NCBI GenBank assembly: GCA_002291845.1
Contig: DBAU01000004.1
Span: forward strand, 1 to 9,674
DNA: 9,674 nucleotides
Direction: 5' to 3'
Source: Alphaproteobacteria bacterium UBA1002
GTDB lineage: Bacteria; Pseudomonadota; Alphaproteobacteria; Rickettsiales; UBA998
The notes under the pieces were generated by a model. It saw only the letters and a list, made by a program, of their open reading frames with translations. It ran no database searches and had not been told where the DNA came from. The number at the start of each line of letters is the position of its first letter. Within the stretch, counting starts at the first letter, position 1. A program made the translations under genes and the position numbers. Below are positions 1 to 7,860 of this stretch, in pieces.

Positions 1-1
1 A

Positions 2-871
2 CAAGCAAGAGCATCCACGGAGACTTACATAAAGCGGTCGGAGTTTTTTGGAACTCCTGTAAATAATCCTATCGCTTCAGTGGTTATCCCCCTTTATCAA
101 ACATTGGATTATCTGTCTTGCCAGCTTGCGTCATTCAGCGGCGATTCTGCGATGCAAAACGCAGAAATCATTTATGTTCTTGATTCTCCTGATCAGGAAA
201 GAAGGGTTGTCGAGATTCTGAGTTCACTTATTCCAATTTATAACATCTCGGTACGTCTCCTAGTTCTGTCAAAGAATGCAGGATATGCAACGGCAACCAA
301 TATCGGTGCGCATGCCGCACACGCGCCTTACGTACTTCTACTAAATTCTGACGTGGTTCCTACACGGCATGGCTGGCTTGCTGGCATGCTCGCATTTTAT
401 GAACAACAGGATAACGCAGGGGCCGTGGCTCCCAAGCTGCTTTATGAAGATGACAGTCTCCAGCATGCAGGGCTTTATTTTGCAAAAAGCAACCGTGGGG
501 ATTTTTATGAAAACCTGCATTACTTTAAGGGCTATCCAGCGACATACCCGGATGCACAGGTAAGCCGCGAAGTGCCAGCCGTTACTGGCGCTTGCATGCT
601 GATGAAGAAAGACACGTTTTTACACGCCGGGGGCCTGAGTACAGACTACGTTATAGGTGACTTTGAAGATTCTGATCTCTGTTTACGCTTGTACGCAAAC
701 GGCTATCGGCATTTTTATCTGGCATCAGAAACGCTATATCATTTTGAGCGTCAATCGATGAACCATACGCATGCAAGCCATCTGGCTCGCTATCACATCA
801 ACGCCCGTCTTCAGAGTGCCCGCTGGAGCGAATTACTCCCGCACGTGGTACAAGCATATGAAAACACCTAA
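2..871 (+). CDS. Family 2 glycosyltransferase, 5' end cut by window edge
   Basis: GT-A fold glycosyltransferase of family GT2 (rhamnosyltransferase-like), expected to transfer a sugar from a nucleotide-sugar donor onto a growing surface glycan at the cytoplasmic face of the membrane. The frame is open from position 2 with no stop, so this is the C-terminal part of a longer protein. A GTG at 80 is the first possible start inside the window, but it falls within the conserved first strand (SVVIPLY) and is unlikely to be the true start. Visible motifs in order: VVIPLY, then NAGYATATNIGA, then LLLNSDVVP (the metal/donor-binding DXD-like position, here NSD), then TGACMLMKK, and FEDSDLCLR, whose acidic pair is the usual catalytic-base region. 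Its end overlaps the next glycosyltransferase by 14 bases, suggesting co-translation. Family is secure; donor and acceptor sugars cannot be read from sequence. Confidence 0.88.
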   Translation, partial: QARASTETYIKRSEFFGTPVNNPIASVVIPLYQTLDYLSCQLASFSGDSAMQNAEIIYVLDSPDQERRVVEILSSLIPIYNISVRLLVLSKNAGYATATNIGAHAAHAPYVLLLNSDVVPTRHGWLAGMLAFYEQQDNAGAVAPKLLYEDDSLQHAGLYFAKSNRGDFYENLHYFKGYPATYPDAQVSREVPAVTGACMLMKKDTFLHAGGLSTDYVIGDFEDSDLCLRLYANGYRHFYLASETLYHFERQSMNHTHASHLARYHINARLQSARWSELLPHVVQAYENT

Positions 872-2234
872 ACGTCAAAGTGCACCGGCACCAAACAGGT
901 CCACCCGCACATCATCGCTGTCTACAAAAAAGAAAGCCCCAGAAAAGGTACTGATGATAGCGCATAATCACCCAGGTTTTTTTCCTGGTGGTGGCGAAAT
1001 ATTTGCGTATCGGATGTTTTTAGAACTTAAACGGAATGCTGCCTACACTACGCTCTTTCTAGGCGCTACAGGAAAGCAGAACCGAGAACCCCATCCAGGA
1101 ACGCCATTCCTCGCTTATGAAGGACGAGAGGATGAATATCTTTTTTGGGGCGATCACTTTGATTACTTCCAACAATCACTGCGTGACTCAGAGTTTTTGT
1201 ATCGTGATTTCGCCAATTTTCTAACATTGCATCGCCCCTCAGTAATCCACTTTCATCACACGCTTCGTCTTGGGGTAGAAGCACTGACCGTTGCCCGACG
1301 CACGTTACCCGATGCACGGATCATATACACGTTGCATGACTTTATTCCCATGTGTCATCGTGATGGGCAAATGATACGGGTAGGAACAAATGCTTTATGC
1401 GAGCGCGCGACACCTGCACGCTGCCATGAGTGCTTTCCAACGATATCTTCTGCGCGCTTTAAAGCGCGAGAGCTCTTTATAAAAGCTCACTTTCAACACG
1501 TAGATATGTTTGTTTCACCAAGCGAGTTTCTTGCTGAGCGCTATCGCCAATGGGGAATACCGACCGATAAAATCTCCGTTATTGCAAATGGTACGCCCAC
1601 ACCGCAAAGGACATTATCACAAAAAAAGACGCTCCCACGCAGTAACAACCAACCGGTGCGTTTTGGCTATTTTGGGCAGATTTCATCCTATAAAGGAACC
1701 ATGCTGCTTCTAAAAGCTGCGCAAGAGCTTATCAACGATGGCTTTAATAATATAGAACTGCATATTCATGGAAACATTCACTTCCAAAGTGACGACTTTA
1801 AAGAAGAATTTGAATCAACCATTGCCAAACTCGCTCCGCGAGCACAATTTCATGGGGTGTATCCGCCCGAGCAGATCAGTCACCTGATGCATGGAATCGA
1901 CTGGGTAGTGGTGCCCTCCATCTGGTGGGAAAATGCCCCTCTGGTTATCTCCGAAGCGTTGCGGCACCAAAAGCCAGTTATTTGCAGCGACATCGGCGGA
2001 ATGGCCGAGTTGATTCAGCATGAAGTCAATGGATTGCATTTTCGGGTCGGTGATATGGCATCCCTTGTTGATGCCATGCGTCGTACAATGACCGAGAAAG
2101 GCCTTCAACAACGTCTGATTAAACAGATTACTCAACCACTCACCATTAAGGAATGCGTGCAACAATATATGCATCTTTATGTACAGAAAAAAACGATGTT
2201 GGACGCAAACATAAGGTCCCCAGCGCACGCATGA
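858..2234 (+). CDS. Family 4 (GT-B) glycosyltransferase
   Basis: Retaining GT4-type glycosyltransferase of 458 residues with two Rossmann-like halves, probably cytoplasmic and acting in polysaccharide or lipopolysaccharide assembly. The N-terminal half carries a glycine-rich donor/acceptor loop (HPGFFPGGGE, about 38-47) and HFHHTLRLG. The C-terminal half has the strand FGYFGQISSYKG (269-280) and the diagnostic E-x7-E pair at E358 and E366, followed by PVICSDIGGMAE. A four-cysteine patch (C167, C181, C189, C192) resembles a cluster seen in some GT4 enzymes. The first 30 residues are basic and low in complexity (many Lys, Ser, Pro), giving an extension before the fold. I chose ATG 858: the frame is open up to 771, but an earlier start would lie deep inside the upstream gene. 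No good Shine-Dalgarno is visible, so translation is probably coupled to the upstream gene. Substrates unknown. Confidence 0.9.
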   Translation: MKTPKRQSAPAPNRSTRTSSLSTKKKAPEKVLMIAHNHPGFFPGGGEIFAYRMFLELKRNAAYTTLFLGATGKQNREPHPGTPFLAYEGREDEYLFWGDHFDYFQQSLRDSEFLYRDFANFLTLHRPSVIHFHHTLRLGVEALTVARRTLPDARIIYTLHDFIPMCHRDGQMIRVGTNALCERATPARCHECFPTISSARFKARELFIKAHFQHVDMFVSPSEFLAERYRQWGIPTDKISVIANGTPTPQRTLSQKKTLPRSNNQPVRFGYFGQISSYKGTMLLLKAAQELINDGFNNIELHIHGNIHFQSDDFKEEFESTIAKLAPRAQFHGVYPPEQISHLMHGIDWVVVPSIWWENAPLVISEALRHQKPVICSDIGGMAELIQHEVNGLHFRVGDMASLVDAMRRTMTEKGLQQRLIKQITQPLTIKECVQQYMHLYVQKKTMLDANIRSPAHA

Positions 2235-2250
2235 AAGTAAGGGAAAACAA

Positions 2251-3246
2251 ATGACCCCCCGCGTAATGGTGATTGGAGGGGCGGGCTATATTGGCTCACA
2301 TATGGTACGTCGTTTGCAGCGCGAGGGGCTGAACCCAGTCGTGCTGGATAATCTGATATGCGGTCATGCAGATGCGGTGAAGGATGTCGAGCTGATCATT
2401 GGCGATTGTGGCGATGCGTCACTGATCCAGGCACTATTCACCGAACGCCCCTATGATTGCGTCATGCATTTCGCCTCTTTTAGTCAGGTCGGCGAATCGA
2501 TGCTCGATCCATCACGCTACTATGAAAACAACGTCGCGCGCACCATTACTTTACTAAACGCCATGGTTCGACACGCCGTACCAAACTTTATTTTTTCTTC
2601 CAGCGCCGCAATCTATGGACACCCACAGCGCCCACTCATTGATGAGCAACACCCGTGCATGCCGATTAATCCCTATGGCCGCTCTAAATGGATGGTGGAA
2701 CAAATGCTGGAAGATTACCACCGTGCTTACGGGCTACGCTATGGGTGCCTGCGCTATTTTAATGCCGCCGGTGCTGAGCCAGATGGCACATTAGGCGAGT
2801 GTCATGAGCCAGAGACGCATCTTATTCCACTCGCGCTACAAGCTGCTTCAGGACGTAGGCACGCGGTAAAAGTTTTTGGCACAGATTACGACACACCCGA
2901 TGGCACCTGCATTCGTGATTACATACATGTTTGCGATCTTGCCGATGCACATTGGCGGCTACTGGAGAAGCTCTGTCGTCGGGAGCTACATAATATGTCG
3001 TTTAATTTGGGCACGGGAAAAGGCGACTCAGTTAAGCAGGTTATTGAAACATGCCGTGATGTGAGTGGACGTGATATTCCTTTGATTATAGAAGGTCGTC
3101 GTCCGGGTGATCCTGCAGTACTAGTTGCCGATGGCACGATGGCAAAACATGTTCTCGGTTGGCATCCAAGCTTTTCAGACCTCCCGACAATTGTAGGCCA
3201 TGCATGGGCATGGGAAAAAAAGTTAGTGGCGCATCACGTCATCTAA
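2251..3246 (+). CDS. galE: UDP-glucose 4-epimerase (GalE-type, extended SDR)
   Basis: NAD-dependent cytoplasmic enzyme of the extended short-chain dehydrogenase family that interconverts UDP-glucose and UDP-galactose, or a related UDP-sugar pair. At 331 residues it matches the usual GalE length. The NAD-binding motif GGAGYIGS is at 9-16. HFASFSQVGES (73-83) matches the GalE signature, FSSSAAIYG (115-123) places the catalytic Ser at 118, and YGRSK gives Tyr142 and Lys146. RYFNAAGA, DGTCIRDYIHV and NLGTGKG follow in GalE order. The start is supported by a GTAAGGGA Shine-Dalgarno several bases upstream. It lies 16 bases after the GT4 gene in the same direction, so it probably supplies a nucleotide sugar to the adjacent transferases. 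Epimerase class is very secure. Specificity (Gal, Ara, GlcNAc/GalNAc) is not decided by what I can see. Confidence 0.92.
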   Translation: MTPRVMVIGGAGYIGSHMVRRLQREGLNPVVLDNLICGHADAVKDVELIIGDCGDASLIQALFTERPYDCVMHFASFSQVGESMLDPSRYYENNVARTITLLNAMVRHAVPNFIFSSSAAIYGHPQRPLIDEQHPCMPINPYGRSKWMVEQMLEDYHRAYGLRYGCLRYFNAAGAEPDGTLGECHEPETHLIPLALQAASGRRHAVKVFGTDYDTPDGTCIRDYIHVCDLADAHWRLLEKLCRRELHNMSFNLGTGKGDSVKQVIETCRDVSGRDIPLIIEGRRPGDPAVLVADGTMAKHVLGWHPSFSDLPTIVGHAWAWEKKLVAHHVI

Positions 3247-3321
3247 AATTGCACCTAAATACGTGCTAAAGCTCGTACGTCCCACTTCAACCTTTGATTC
3301 CACGTGTCGTGGCCTTTCTTC

Positions 3322-3349
3322 TTGCGAAACGTGCAGGGTTGGATACAAC
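3322..3349 (+). promoter_or_regulatory. Possible sigma-70 promoter for the rimK-fusion gene
   Basis: TTGCGA (3322-3327) and TACAAC (3344-3349) are separated by 16 bases and would start transcription around 3356, about 20 bases before the ATG at 3375. The -10 box has only partial consensus. I saw no terminator after galE, so read-through from the glycan genes remains possible. Confidence 0.3.
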
Positions 3350-3374
3350 CGTGCCGACGCGAGAGAGAAAATCC

Positions 3375-4742
3375 ATGCCCCAAAACGAAAAGAGCATTAT
3401 TGGCAGTGAAGAATGGTGCGCTCTACCTGAGTTGGGGCTACCAGCCGTCAAAGCGCGCGTTGATTCAGGTGCCCGCACATCCTCACTACATGCATTTAAT
3501 ATTCAAGTTTTTGAACGTGAGGGCATGCCTCACGTACGTTTTGATGTTCACCCAATTCAAGGCAATCGTAAAATCATCAAAAGATGTGAAGCCCGGATGA
3601 TTGCCCGTCGTGAAGTGCGCTCATCGAGTGGTCATCTCGAACAACGGCCCGTGATTGCAGCACGAGTGGAATTGGGAGGTCAGGCATGGGATATTGAAAT
3701 CACACTCACCAACCGTGATCCAATGGGCTATCGCATGCTGTTGGGACGAGAAGCCATGGTGGGGCGCTATCTTGTCGATCCGGAACGTTCCTTTGCCTTC
3801 GGACGGATGAGCAGCACCAAGGTTGCGTCGTTTTACGAAACAAAACGACAGCCACGCTCAGGCCTTCACATTCTAGTCTTGGGAAGTAATCCGGATCTTT
3901 ATTCAAACCAACGACTGATTGAAGCAGGACAGGCTCGTGGCCACACCATGCGATTTGTGAATGTGAAATACTGCTACATGAACATTAATTCGGCGGAAGC
4001 AAAAATTCATTACCGAGGGGGTGAAATTCTGGATGAGGTGGATGCTGTCATCCCGCGCTTGCGGCCATCCATGACGTTTTATGGCTGTGCCGTCACCCGT
4101 CACTTTGAAGCCGCTGGAGTTTTTTGTCTTAATGATGCGGCCGCTATCGCGCGCTCACGGGATAAATTACGCTCTCTGCAGATGCTTGCCGAGCAAGGCA
4201 TTGATATGCCTATTACCGGTTACGCGCACTCTCCACTTGATACAAAAGATCTTATTGAAATGGTGGGTGGCGCACCGCTGGTGATCAAGCTACTCGAAGG
4301 GACGCAGGGCCGAGGCGTTGTCTTAGCGGAAACGAGCAAAGCAGCAGAATCTGTTATCAACGCATTCAAAAGCCTACAGGCCAATATTCTGGTACAAGAA
4401 TTTATCAAGGAAGCACAAGGACGCGATATCCGTTGCTTTATTATTGATAATAAAGTTGTGGGTGCCATTGAACGCCGTGCGGCAGATGGTGAGTTTCGCG
4501 CTAATCTGCACCTTGGTGGAACCGCTGCAATGATCCAGATCACCCCAGAGGAACAGGAAATGGCCATACGCTCAGCCCGTATCATGGGACTGAAAGTTGC
4601 CGGGGTGGATATTATCCGCTCATCCAATGGTCCCAAAGTGCTCGAAATTAATTCATCTCCCGGCTTGGAAGGGATTGAAACTGTCACAGGGCAAGATATT
4701 GCAGGACAGATGATCGAGTGTATTGAGCGCTACATCAGCTAA
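3375..4742 (+). CDS. rimK: Retropepsin-like protease domain fused to RimK-type glutamate ligase
   Basis: A 455-residue two-domain protein. Residues 1-145 match the RimK-associated 'ATP-dependent zinc protease' family, which is retropepsin-like: VDSGARTSSLHA (29-40) carries the aspartate/DSGA motif at D30, and GYRMLLGR (118-125) is the second hallmark. Residues 164-455 match RimK, the ATP-grasp ligase that adds glutamates to the C-terminus of ribosomal protein S6. CYMNIN (200-205), FYGCA (235-239), ARSRDKLRS (259-267), the ATP-binding loop PLVIKLLEGTQGRG (301-314), ILVQEFIKEAQGRDIRC (338-354) and the metal site VLEINSSPGLEGIE (422-435) are close to E. coli RimK. ATG 3375 is preferred over an in-frame TTG at 3294 because GAGAGAGAAA lies just upstream and both domains are then complete. 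In many proteobacteria the two domains are separate genes, so the fusion is notable. The S6 target is inferred from family. Confidence 0.9.
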   Translation: MPQNEKSIIGSEEWCALPELGLPAVKARVDSGARTSSLHAFNIQVFEREGMPHVRFDVHPIQGNRKIIKRCEARMIARREVRSSSGHLEQRPVIAARVELGGQAWDIEITLTNRDPMGYRMLLGREAMVGRYLVDPERSFAFGRMSSTKVASFYETKRQPRSGLHILVLGSNPDLYSNQRLIEAGQARGHTMRFVNVKYCYMNINSAEAKIHYRGGEILDEVDAVIPRLRPSMTFYGCAVTRHFEAAGVFCLNDAAAIARSRDKLRSLQMLAEQGIDMPITGYAHSPLDTKDLIEMVGGAPLVIKLLEGTQGRGVVLAETSKAAESVINAFKSLQANILVQEFIKEAQGRDIRCFIIDNKVVGAIERRAADGEFRANLHLGGTAAMIQITPEEQEMAIRSARIMGLKVAGVDIIRSSNGPKVLEINSSPGLEGIETVTGQDIAGQMIECIERYIS

Positions 4743-4743
4743 C

Positions 4744-4777
4744 AAAAAAACCCCCTGCCGATGACAGGGGGTTTTTT
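4744..4777. terminator. Bidirectional rho-independent terminator between convergent genes
   Basis: CCCCCTG (4751-4757) and CAGGGGG (4765-4771) form a 7-bp GC-rich stem with a 7-base loop. It is preceded by seven A (4744-4750) and followed by six T (4772-4777), so both strands read as stem plus U-tract. It sits directly after the rimK-fusion stop and 20 bases after the clpP stop on the other strand, and should end both transcripts. Confidence 0.93.
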
Positions 4778-4797
4778 ACATGCAGCTTGTAAGATAC

Positions 4798-5472
4798 TTA
4801 CTCTTTTTTATCCGCTGCGCCGGTGAGCTTATCGGATTCACCGCGGGTGGAGACGATCTCATCAATCAGCCCAAACCGTTTGGCTTCTTCTGGTGGCATA
4901 AAGTTATCGCGCTCCATCGCTTTCTCAACGACTGAAAGCTTCTGACCGGTATGCTTGACATAAATTTCGTTCAGACGCTTACGGAGATTGAGGATTTCAC
5001 GGGCATGAATTTCAATATCTGACGCCTGCCCCTGGAAGCCACCAGAAGGCTGGTGAATCATGATGCGTGCATTTGGCGTCGCAAAACGCATACCCGCCTC
5101 ACCAGCACAAAGCAGGAGGGAGCCCATAGAAGCTGCCTGACCTATGCATAAGGTCGCTACTTTGGGACGGATATACTGCATGGTGTCATAAATTGACAAT
5201 CCAGCCGTCACCACGCCCCCCGGTGAATTGATATACATGTAGATATCCTTGTCCGGATTTTCCGATTCAAGAAATAGAAGCTGTGCAACGGCGAGGGTCG
5301 CCATGCCATCATGCACAGGGCCCGTAAGGAATATAATGCGCTCTTTCAGGAGACGCGAAAAGATATCATACGCGCGCTCGCCACGGCTGGTCTGTTCGAC
5401 CACCATCGGCACGAGATCAGCGTAGACGTCGGCCATTTGTTCGGGATGGCGAATTGTGGGGACTGGAAACAT
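4798..5472 (-). CDS. clpP: ATP-dependent Clp protease proteolytic subunit
   Basis: Serine peptidase (family S14) that assembles into the tetradecameric barrel of the Clp protease and degrades proteins unfolded by ClpX or ClpA in the cytoplasm. At 224 residues it has the full family length. The catalytic triad is intact: Ser115 in GQAASMGS, His140 in MIHQPSGG, Asp189 in ERDNFM. The family hallmarks YINSPGG (80-86) and ERIIFLTGPV (44-53) are present. ATG 5472 has the Shine-Dalgarno AGAGGT about 9 bases upstream. Like E. coli ClpP, the first 12-25 residues may be a propeptide; a second ATG is at residue 13. It follows tig by 20 bases on the same strand, the classical tig-clpP arrangement. The usual third gene, clpX, is absent: the bidirectional terminator comes straight after. 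Confidence 0.97.
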   Translation of the reverse strand: MFPVPTIRHPEQMADVYADLVPMVVEQTSRGERAYDIFSRLLKERIIFLTGPVHDGMATLAVAQLLFLESENPDKDIYMYINSPGGVVTAGLSIYDTMQYIRPKVATLCIGQAASMGSLLLCAGEAGMRFATPNARIMIHQPSGGFQGQASDIEIHAREILNLRKRLNEIYVKHTGQKLSVVEKAMERDNFMPPEEAKRFGLIDEIVSTRGESDKLTGAADKKE

Positions 5473-5492
5473 GGGGGTGCTACCTCTTAGAT

Positions 5493-6929
5493 TTAGTCAG
5501 ATTTCTTTTTAGAAGCGGTTTTCTTGGCCGCTGCTTTTTTAGGCTTGCCATCCTGATCGTCGCTGTCGCCCGCATGGTCGGCAGGCGTTTGGGTAAAGCT
5601 TTCGCTTTCCTGCTCTTCCATTAGCTGCTCAAGCGTCATTTTCTTCTCGGTCAGCGTGACTTGTGTTAGCAAGAAATCAACGGCTTTTTCTTCTAAAATC
5701 GGGCCACGCATTTCTGCCAGCTGTTCAGGATGTTTCTGGTAGAACTCGATAATTTTTGACTCCTGGCCAGGATACATCCGTGCCTGCTCCATGACAGCCC
5801 GGCTGAGATCGGCACGATCAACTTGCAGATTATTTCTTCCTGCCGTCTGCGACAAGAAAATGCCAAGACGCACTCGGCGATCCGCAATAGCCTCATACTC
5901 TTTCTTGAGTGCGGCATCAGTCTTACCTTTAACTGCCGGATCTCCCTGCTCTTTTGCTTCTTCCACCTGGCGCCAGATGGCATCAAACTCAAGTTTAAAC
6001 ATCCCCTCAGGCACGGCAAAGCTGCATGCCGAGTCCAGCGCATCGAACAGATGCTTTTTCATACGGTTACGGGCCACACTATCGTAGTCACGCTGAATTT
6101 GGTCACGGACTGCATCTTTCAACTTCTCGAGTGATTCCATTCCGAGGCCTTGCGCAAATGCATCATCCATCGTGGGGATGACAGGCGCTTGCACTGCGTG
6201 TATCTTAACGTCAAAACGGGTCTTTTGGCCTTTCAAATTAGCTGCGTGATAATCTTTTGGGAACGTCACATTGACCGTGACCTCATCGCCAGCTTTAGCA
6301 CCGATTAACTGGTCCTCAAACCCAGGAATGAACTGACCGGAGCCAAGCTCGAGATTAAAATTACGTCCTTCTCCACCCTCAAATGCCTCGTCACCGAGGA
6401 AACCTTTGAAGTCGATGCGTACTACATCGCCTTTTTGTGCTTTTTCGCCGTCAGCTTTGTCCTGCAGGCTACGGTTGCTACGAGCAATACGCTCTAGCGC
6501 CTCATGGATTTTCGCTTCTTCAATCTCGGCAACTGGCTTTTCGATAGAAATCTTAGCAAGATCAAGCGTGGGAGATTCCGGCATAACTTCAAGCTCGATG
6601 TCAAAGCTCAGATCGCTCCCCTCTTCAAACTTGGTGATTTTGACATCAGGCTGCAGCGCTGGAACTAGTTTCTGCTTATCGAGCACATCCGTGGTTGCTT
6701 TATTAACCGCGGCATTGATCACATCCCCCATCACGGATTGGCCATAACGCTGACGAAGTACTTTTTCAGGCACTTTACCCGGGCGAAATCCGGGAATTTT
6801 TACATTACGGCTCACCTGCTGAAGTTGGCGCACCACCTCTTTTTCAATCTCGGAAGCAGGAACCACAACCTCGAAGCTCCGCTTAAGCCCTTTGTTTTCC
6901 TTTTCTTTTATTTGCAGTGCCTGCGCCAT
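5493..6929 (-). CDS. tig: Trigger factor, ribosome-associated chaperone and prolyl isomerase
   Basis: Chaperone that docks at the ribosomal exit tunnel and shields nascent chains. Order of domains: N-terminal ribosome-binding domain with the signature GFRPGK (47-52); FKBP-type peptidyl-prolyl isomerase domain at about 165-247, with GDVVRIDFKGFLGDEAFEGG and SGQFIPGFEDQLIGAKAG; then a helical C-terminal chaperone domain with VEEAKEQGDP and the late segment QVTLTEKKMTLEQL. Length is 478 residues against about 432 in E. coli. The excess is a C-terminal tail of about 40 residues, first acidic (GDSDDQDG), then Lys/Ala-rich (KPKKAAAKK). Such tails are common in alphaproteobacterial trigger factors. 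The ATG has a weak ACGGAAAA sequence upstream. It lies 73 bases after znuB and 20 before clpP on the same strand. I could not identify a convincing promoter in the 73-base gap. Confidence 0.97.
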   Translation of the reverse strand: MAQALQIKEKENKGLKRSFEVVVPASEIEKEVVRQLQQVSRNVKIPGFRPGKVPEKVLRQRYGQSVMGDVINAAVNKATTDVLDKQKLVPALQPDVKITKFEEGSDLSFDIELEVMPESPTLDLAKISIEKPVAEIEEAKIHEALERIARSNRSLQDKADGEKAQKGDVVRIDFKGFLGDEAFEGGEGRNFNLELGSGQFIPGFEDQLIGAKAGDEVTVNVTFPKDYHAANLKGQKTRFDVKIHAVQAPVIPTMDDAFAQGLGMESLEKLKDAVRDQIQRDYDSVARNRMKKHLFDALDSACSFAVPEGMFKLEFDAIWRQVEEAKEQGDPAVKGKTDAALKKEYEAIADRRVRLGIFLSQTAGRNNLQVDRADLSRAVMEQARMYPGQESKIIEFYQKHPEQLAEMRGPILEEKAVDFLLTQVTLTEKKMTLEQLMEEQESESFTQTPADHAGDSDDQDGKPKKAAAKKTASKKKSD

Positions 6930-7002
6930 GTTGATTTTTCCGTAAATGATTAGTGATAACAGAGGACTGTCATGGCATAGGCACCGAGCGAACGCAACCC
7001 TT

Positions 7003-7860
7003 TTAAGGCCTGTCAGCGCGAGATTTTCTGCCCTGTGTTATCCCAGCAAACCCTACGCGGCGCGTCATGGAAAGCCATACGAATGAGAGTAAGAACATTC
7101 CCACAGAGGCAAGTACAATGGCAGGCCCCGGTGGTAAGTCATAGTGGAAACTGGCAAGCAAGCCAAAGACCGCAGCAGCCATCCCCAACAAAGCCGCACC
7201 GATCGCCATGCTGCGCGGAGTAGTGGCAAATGCCCGCGCACTGGCAGCGGGAATCACCAACAGCGACGACACCATCATCACCCCAGTCACATAAATTCCG
7301 ATGGCTACCGTCAATGCTATCATGGCCATGAGTAATGCCGCTACGCGTCGTACCCGTATTCCATCTGCCTGAGCCAGTTCCTCATGAAGGGTTACCAGCA
7401 GCAGTGGTCGCCAAAAAAACCAGAGCAGCCAGAGCATCAGCAGAACTAAAAATGCAATAAGGGCGGCTTCAGTGATATCAACCGCCAGCACATCACCAAA
7501 AAGCAACCCATAAAGGTTCACTTGCAAATCCGGCTGCCAGTAGATCAGCAATATCCCGCCCGCAAGAGAGCCCTGAGCCAGAATGGCTAGCATAACATCC
7601 GGCGCCAGCTCTTGTTGGCGCTGTAACAATAGAAGAAAGCCAGTCATCAACAACGCCATCGAAAGGACACCCGCCATGGCCCCAATGCCCAGCAGTAAGC
7701 CGAGGCCAATCCCCAATAATGCCGCGTGGGAGAGCGTATCACTATAAAAGGCCATGCGCCGCCAATTCACAAAACAGCCCATCGGACCAGCGATTCCACC
7801 CAACAAAAGTGAGGCTAAGATGGGATATGCAAATAGGGTAATGTATTCCGTAATGTTCAC
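7003..7860 (-). CDS. znuB: Zinc ABC transporter permease ZnuB
   Basis: Inner-membrane permease of the metal ABC-3 family, importing zinc delivered by a periplasmic binding protein and powered by ZnuC. The 285 residues are strongly hydrophobic with roughly seven to nine membrane spans. Typical ZnuB marks are RRMAFYSDTLSHAALLG (34-50), NLYGLLFGDVLAV (115-127), the cytoplasmic coupling segment LHEELAQADG (158-167), LVIPAASARAFA (201-212) and ASFHYDLPPGPAIVL (236-250). The C-terminal basic tail of about 18 residues (from RRVGF) extends past the last span. The start is GTG, whose last bases form the TGA stop of znuC (GTGA overlap), with AGGGA six bases upstream; the two genes are translationally coupled. 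Zinc rather than manganese or iron is inferred from closeness to ZnuB and to the neighbouring ZnuC. No terminator is obvious after its stop. Confidence 0.9.
   Translation of the reverse strand: MNITEYITLFAYPILASLLLGGIAGPMGCFVNWRRMAFYSDTLSHAALLGIGLGLLLGIGAMAGVLSMALLMTGFLLLLQRQQELAPDVMLAILAQGSLAGGILLIYWQPDLQVNLYGLLFGDVLAVDITEAALIAFLVLLMLWLLWFFWRPLLLVTLHEELAQADGIRVRRVAALLMAMIALTVAIGIYVTGVMMVSSLLVIPAASARAFATTPRSMAIGAALLGMAAAVFGLLASFHYDLPPGPAIVLASVGMFLLSFVWLSMTRRVGFAGITQGRKSRADRP

Noticed and set aside
80..82. GTG as the start of the GT2 gene
   Set aside because: The frame stays open to the window edge and the GTG lies inside the conserved SVVIPLY strand, so the gene begins upstream of the window.
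1815..2228. 137-codon minus-strand open frame opposite the GT4 gene
   Set aside because: No recognisable domain, and the E-x7-E region of the GT4 gene on the other strand explains the sequence.
3261..3276. Imperfect dyad ACGTGCT/AGCTCGT after galE
   Set aside because: One mismatch, a two-base loop and no T-run; not a credible terminator.
3294..3374. TTG-initiated 27-residue extension of the RimK fusion
   Set aside because: The extra residues have no domain match, TTG lacks a good ribosome-binding site, and a candidate promoter falls inside this stretch.
4220..4687. 155-codon minus-strand open frame opposite the RimK domain
   Set aside because: Ser/Arg/Pro-rich shadow of a conserved coding region in another frame.
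6930..7002. Terminator after znuB or promoter for tig
   Set aside because: Only a 4-bp ACAG/CTGT hairpin and no correctly spaced -35/-10 pair; nothing supportable.
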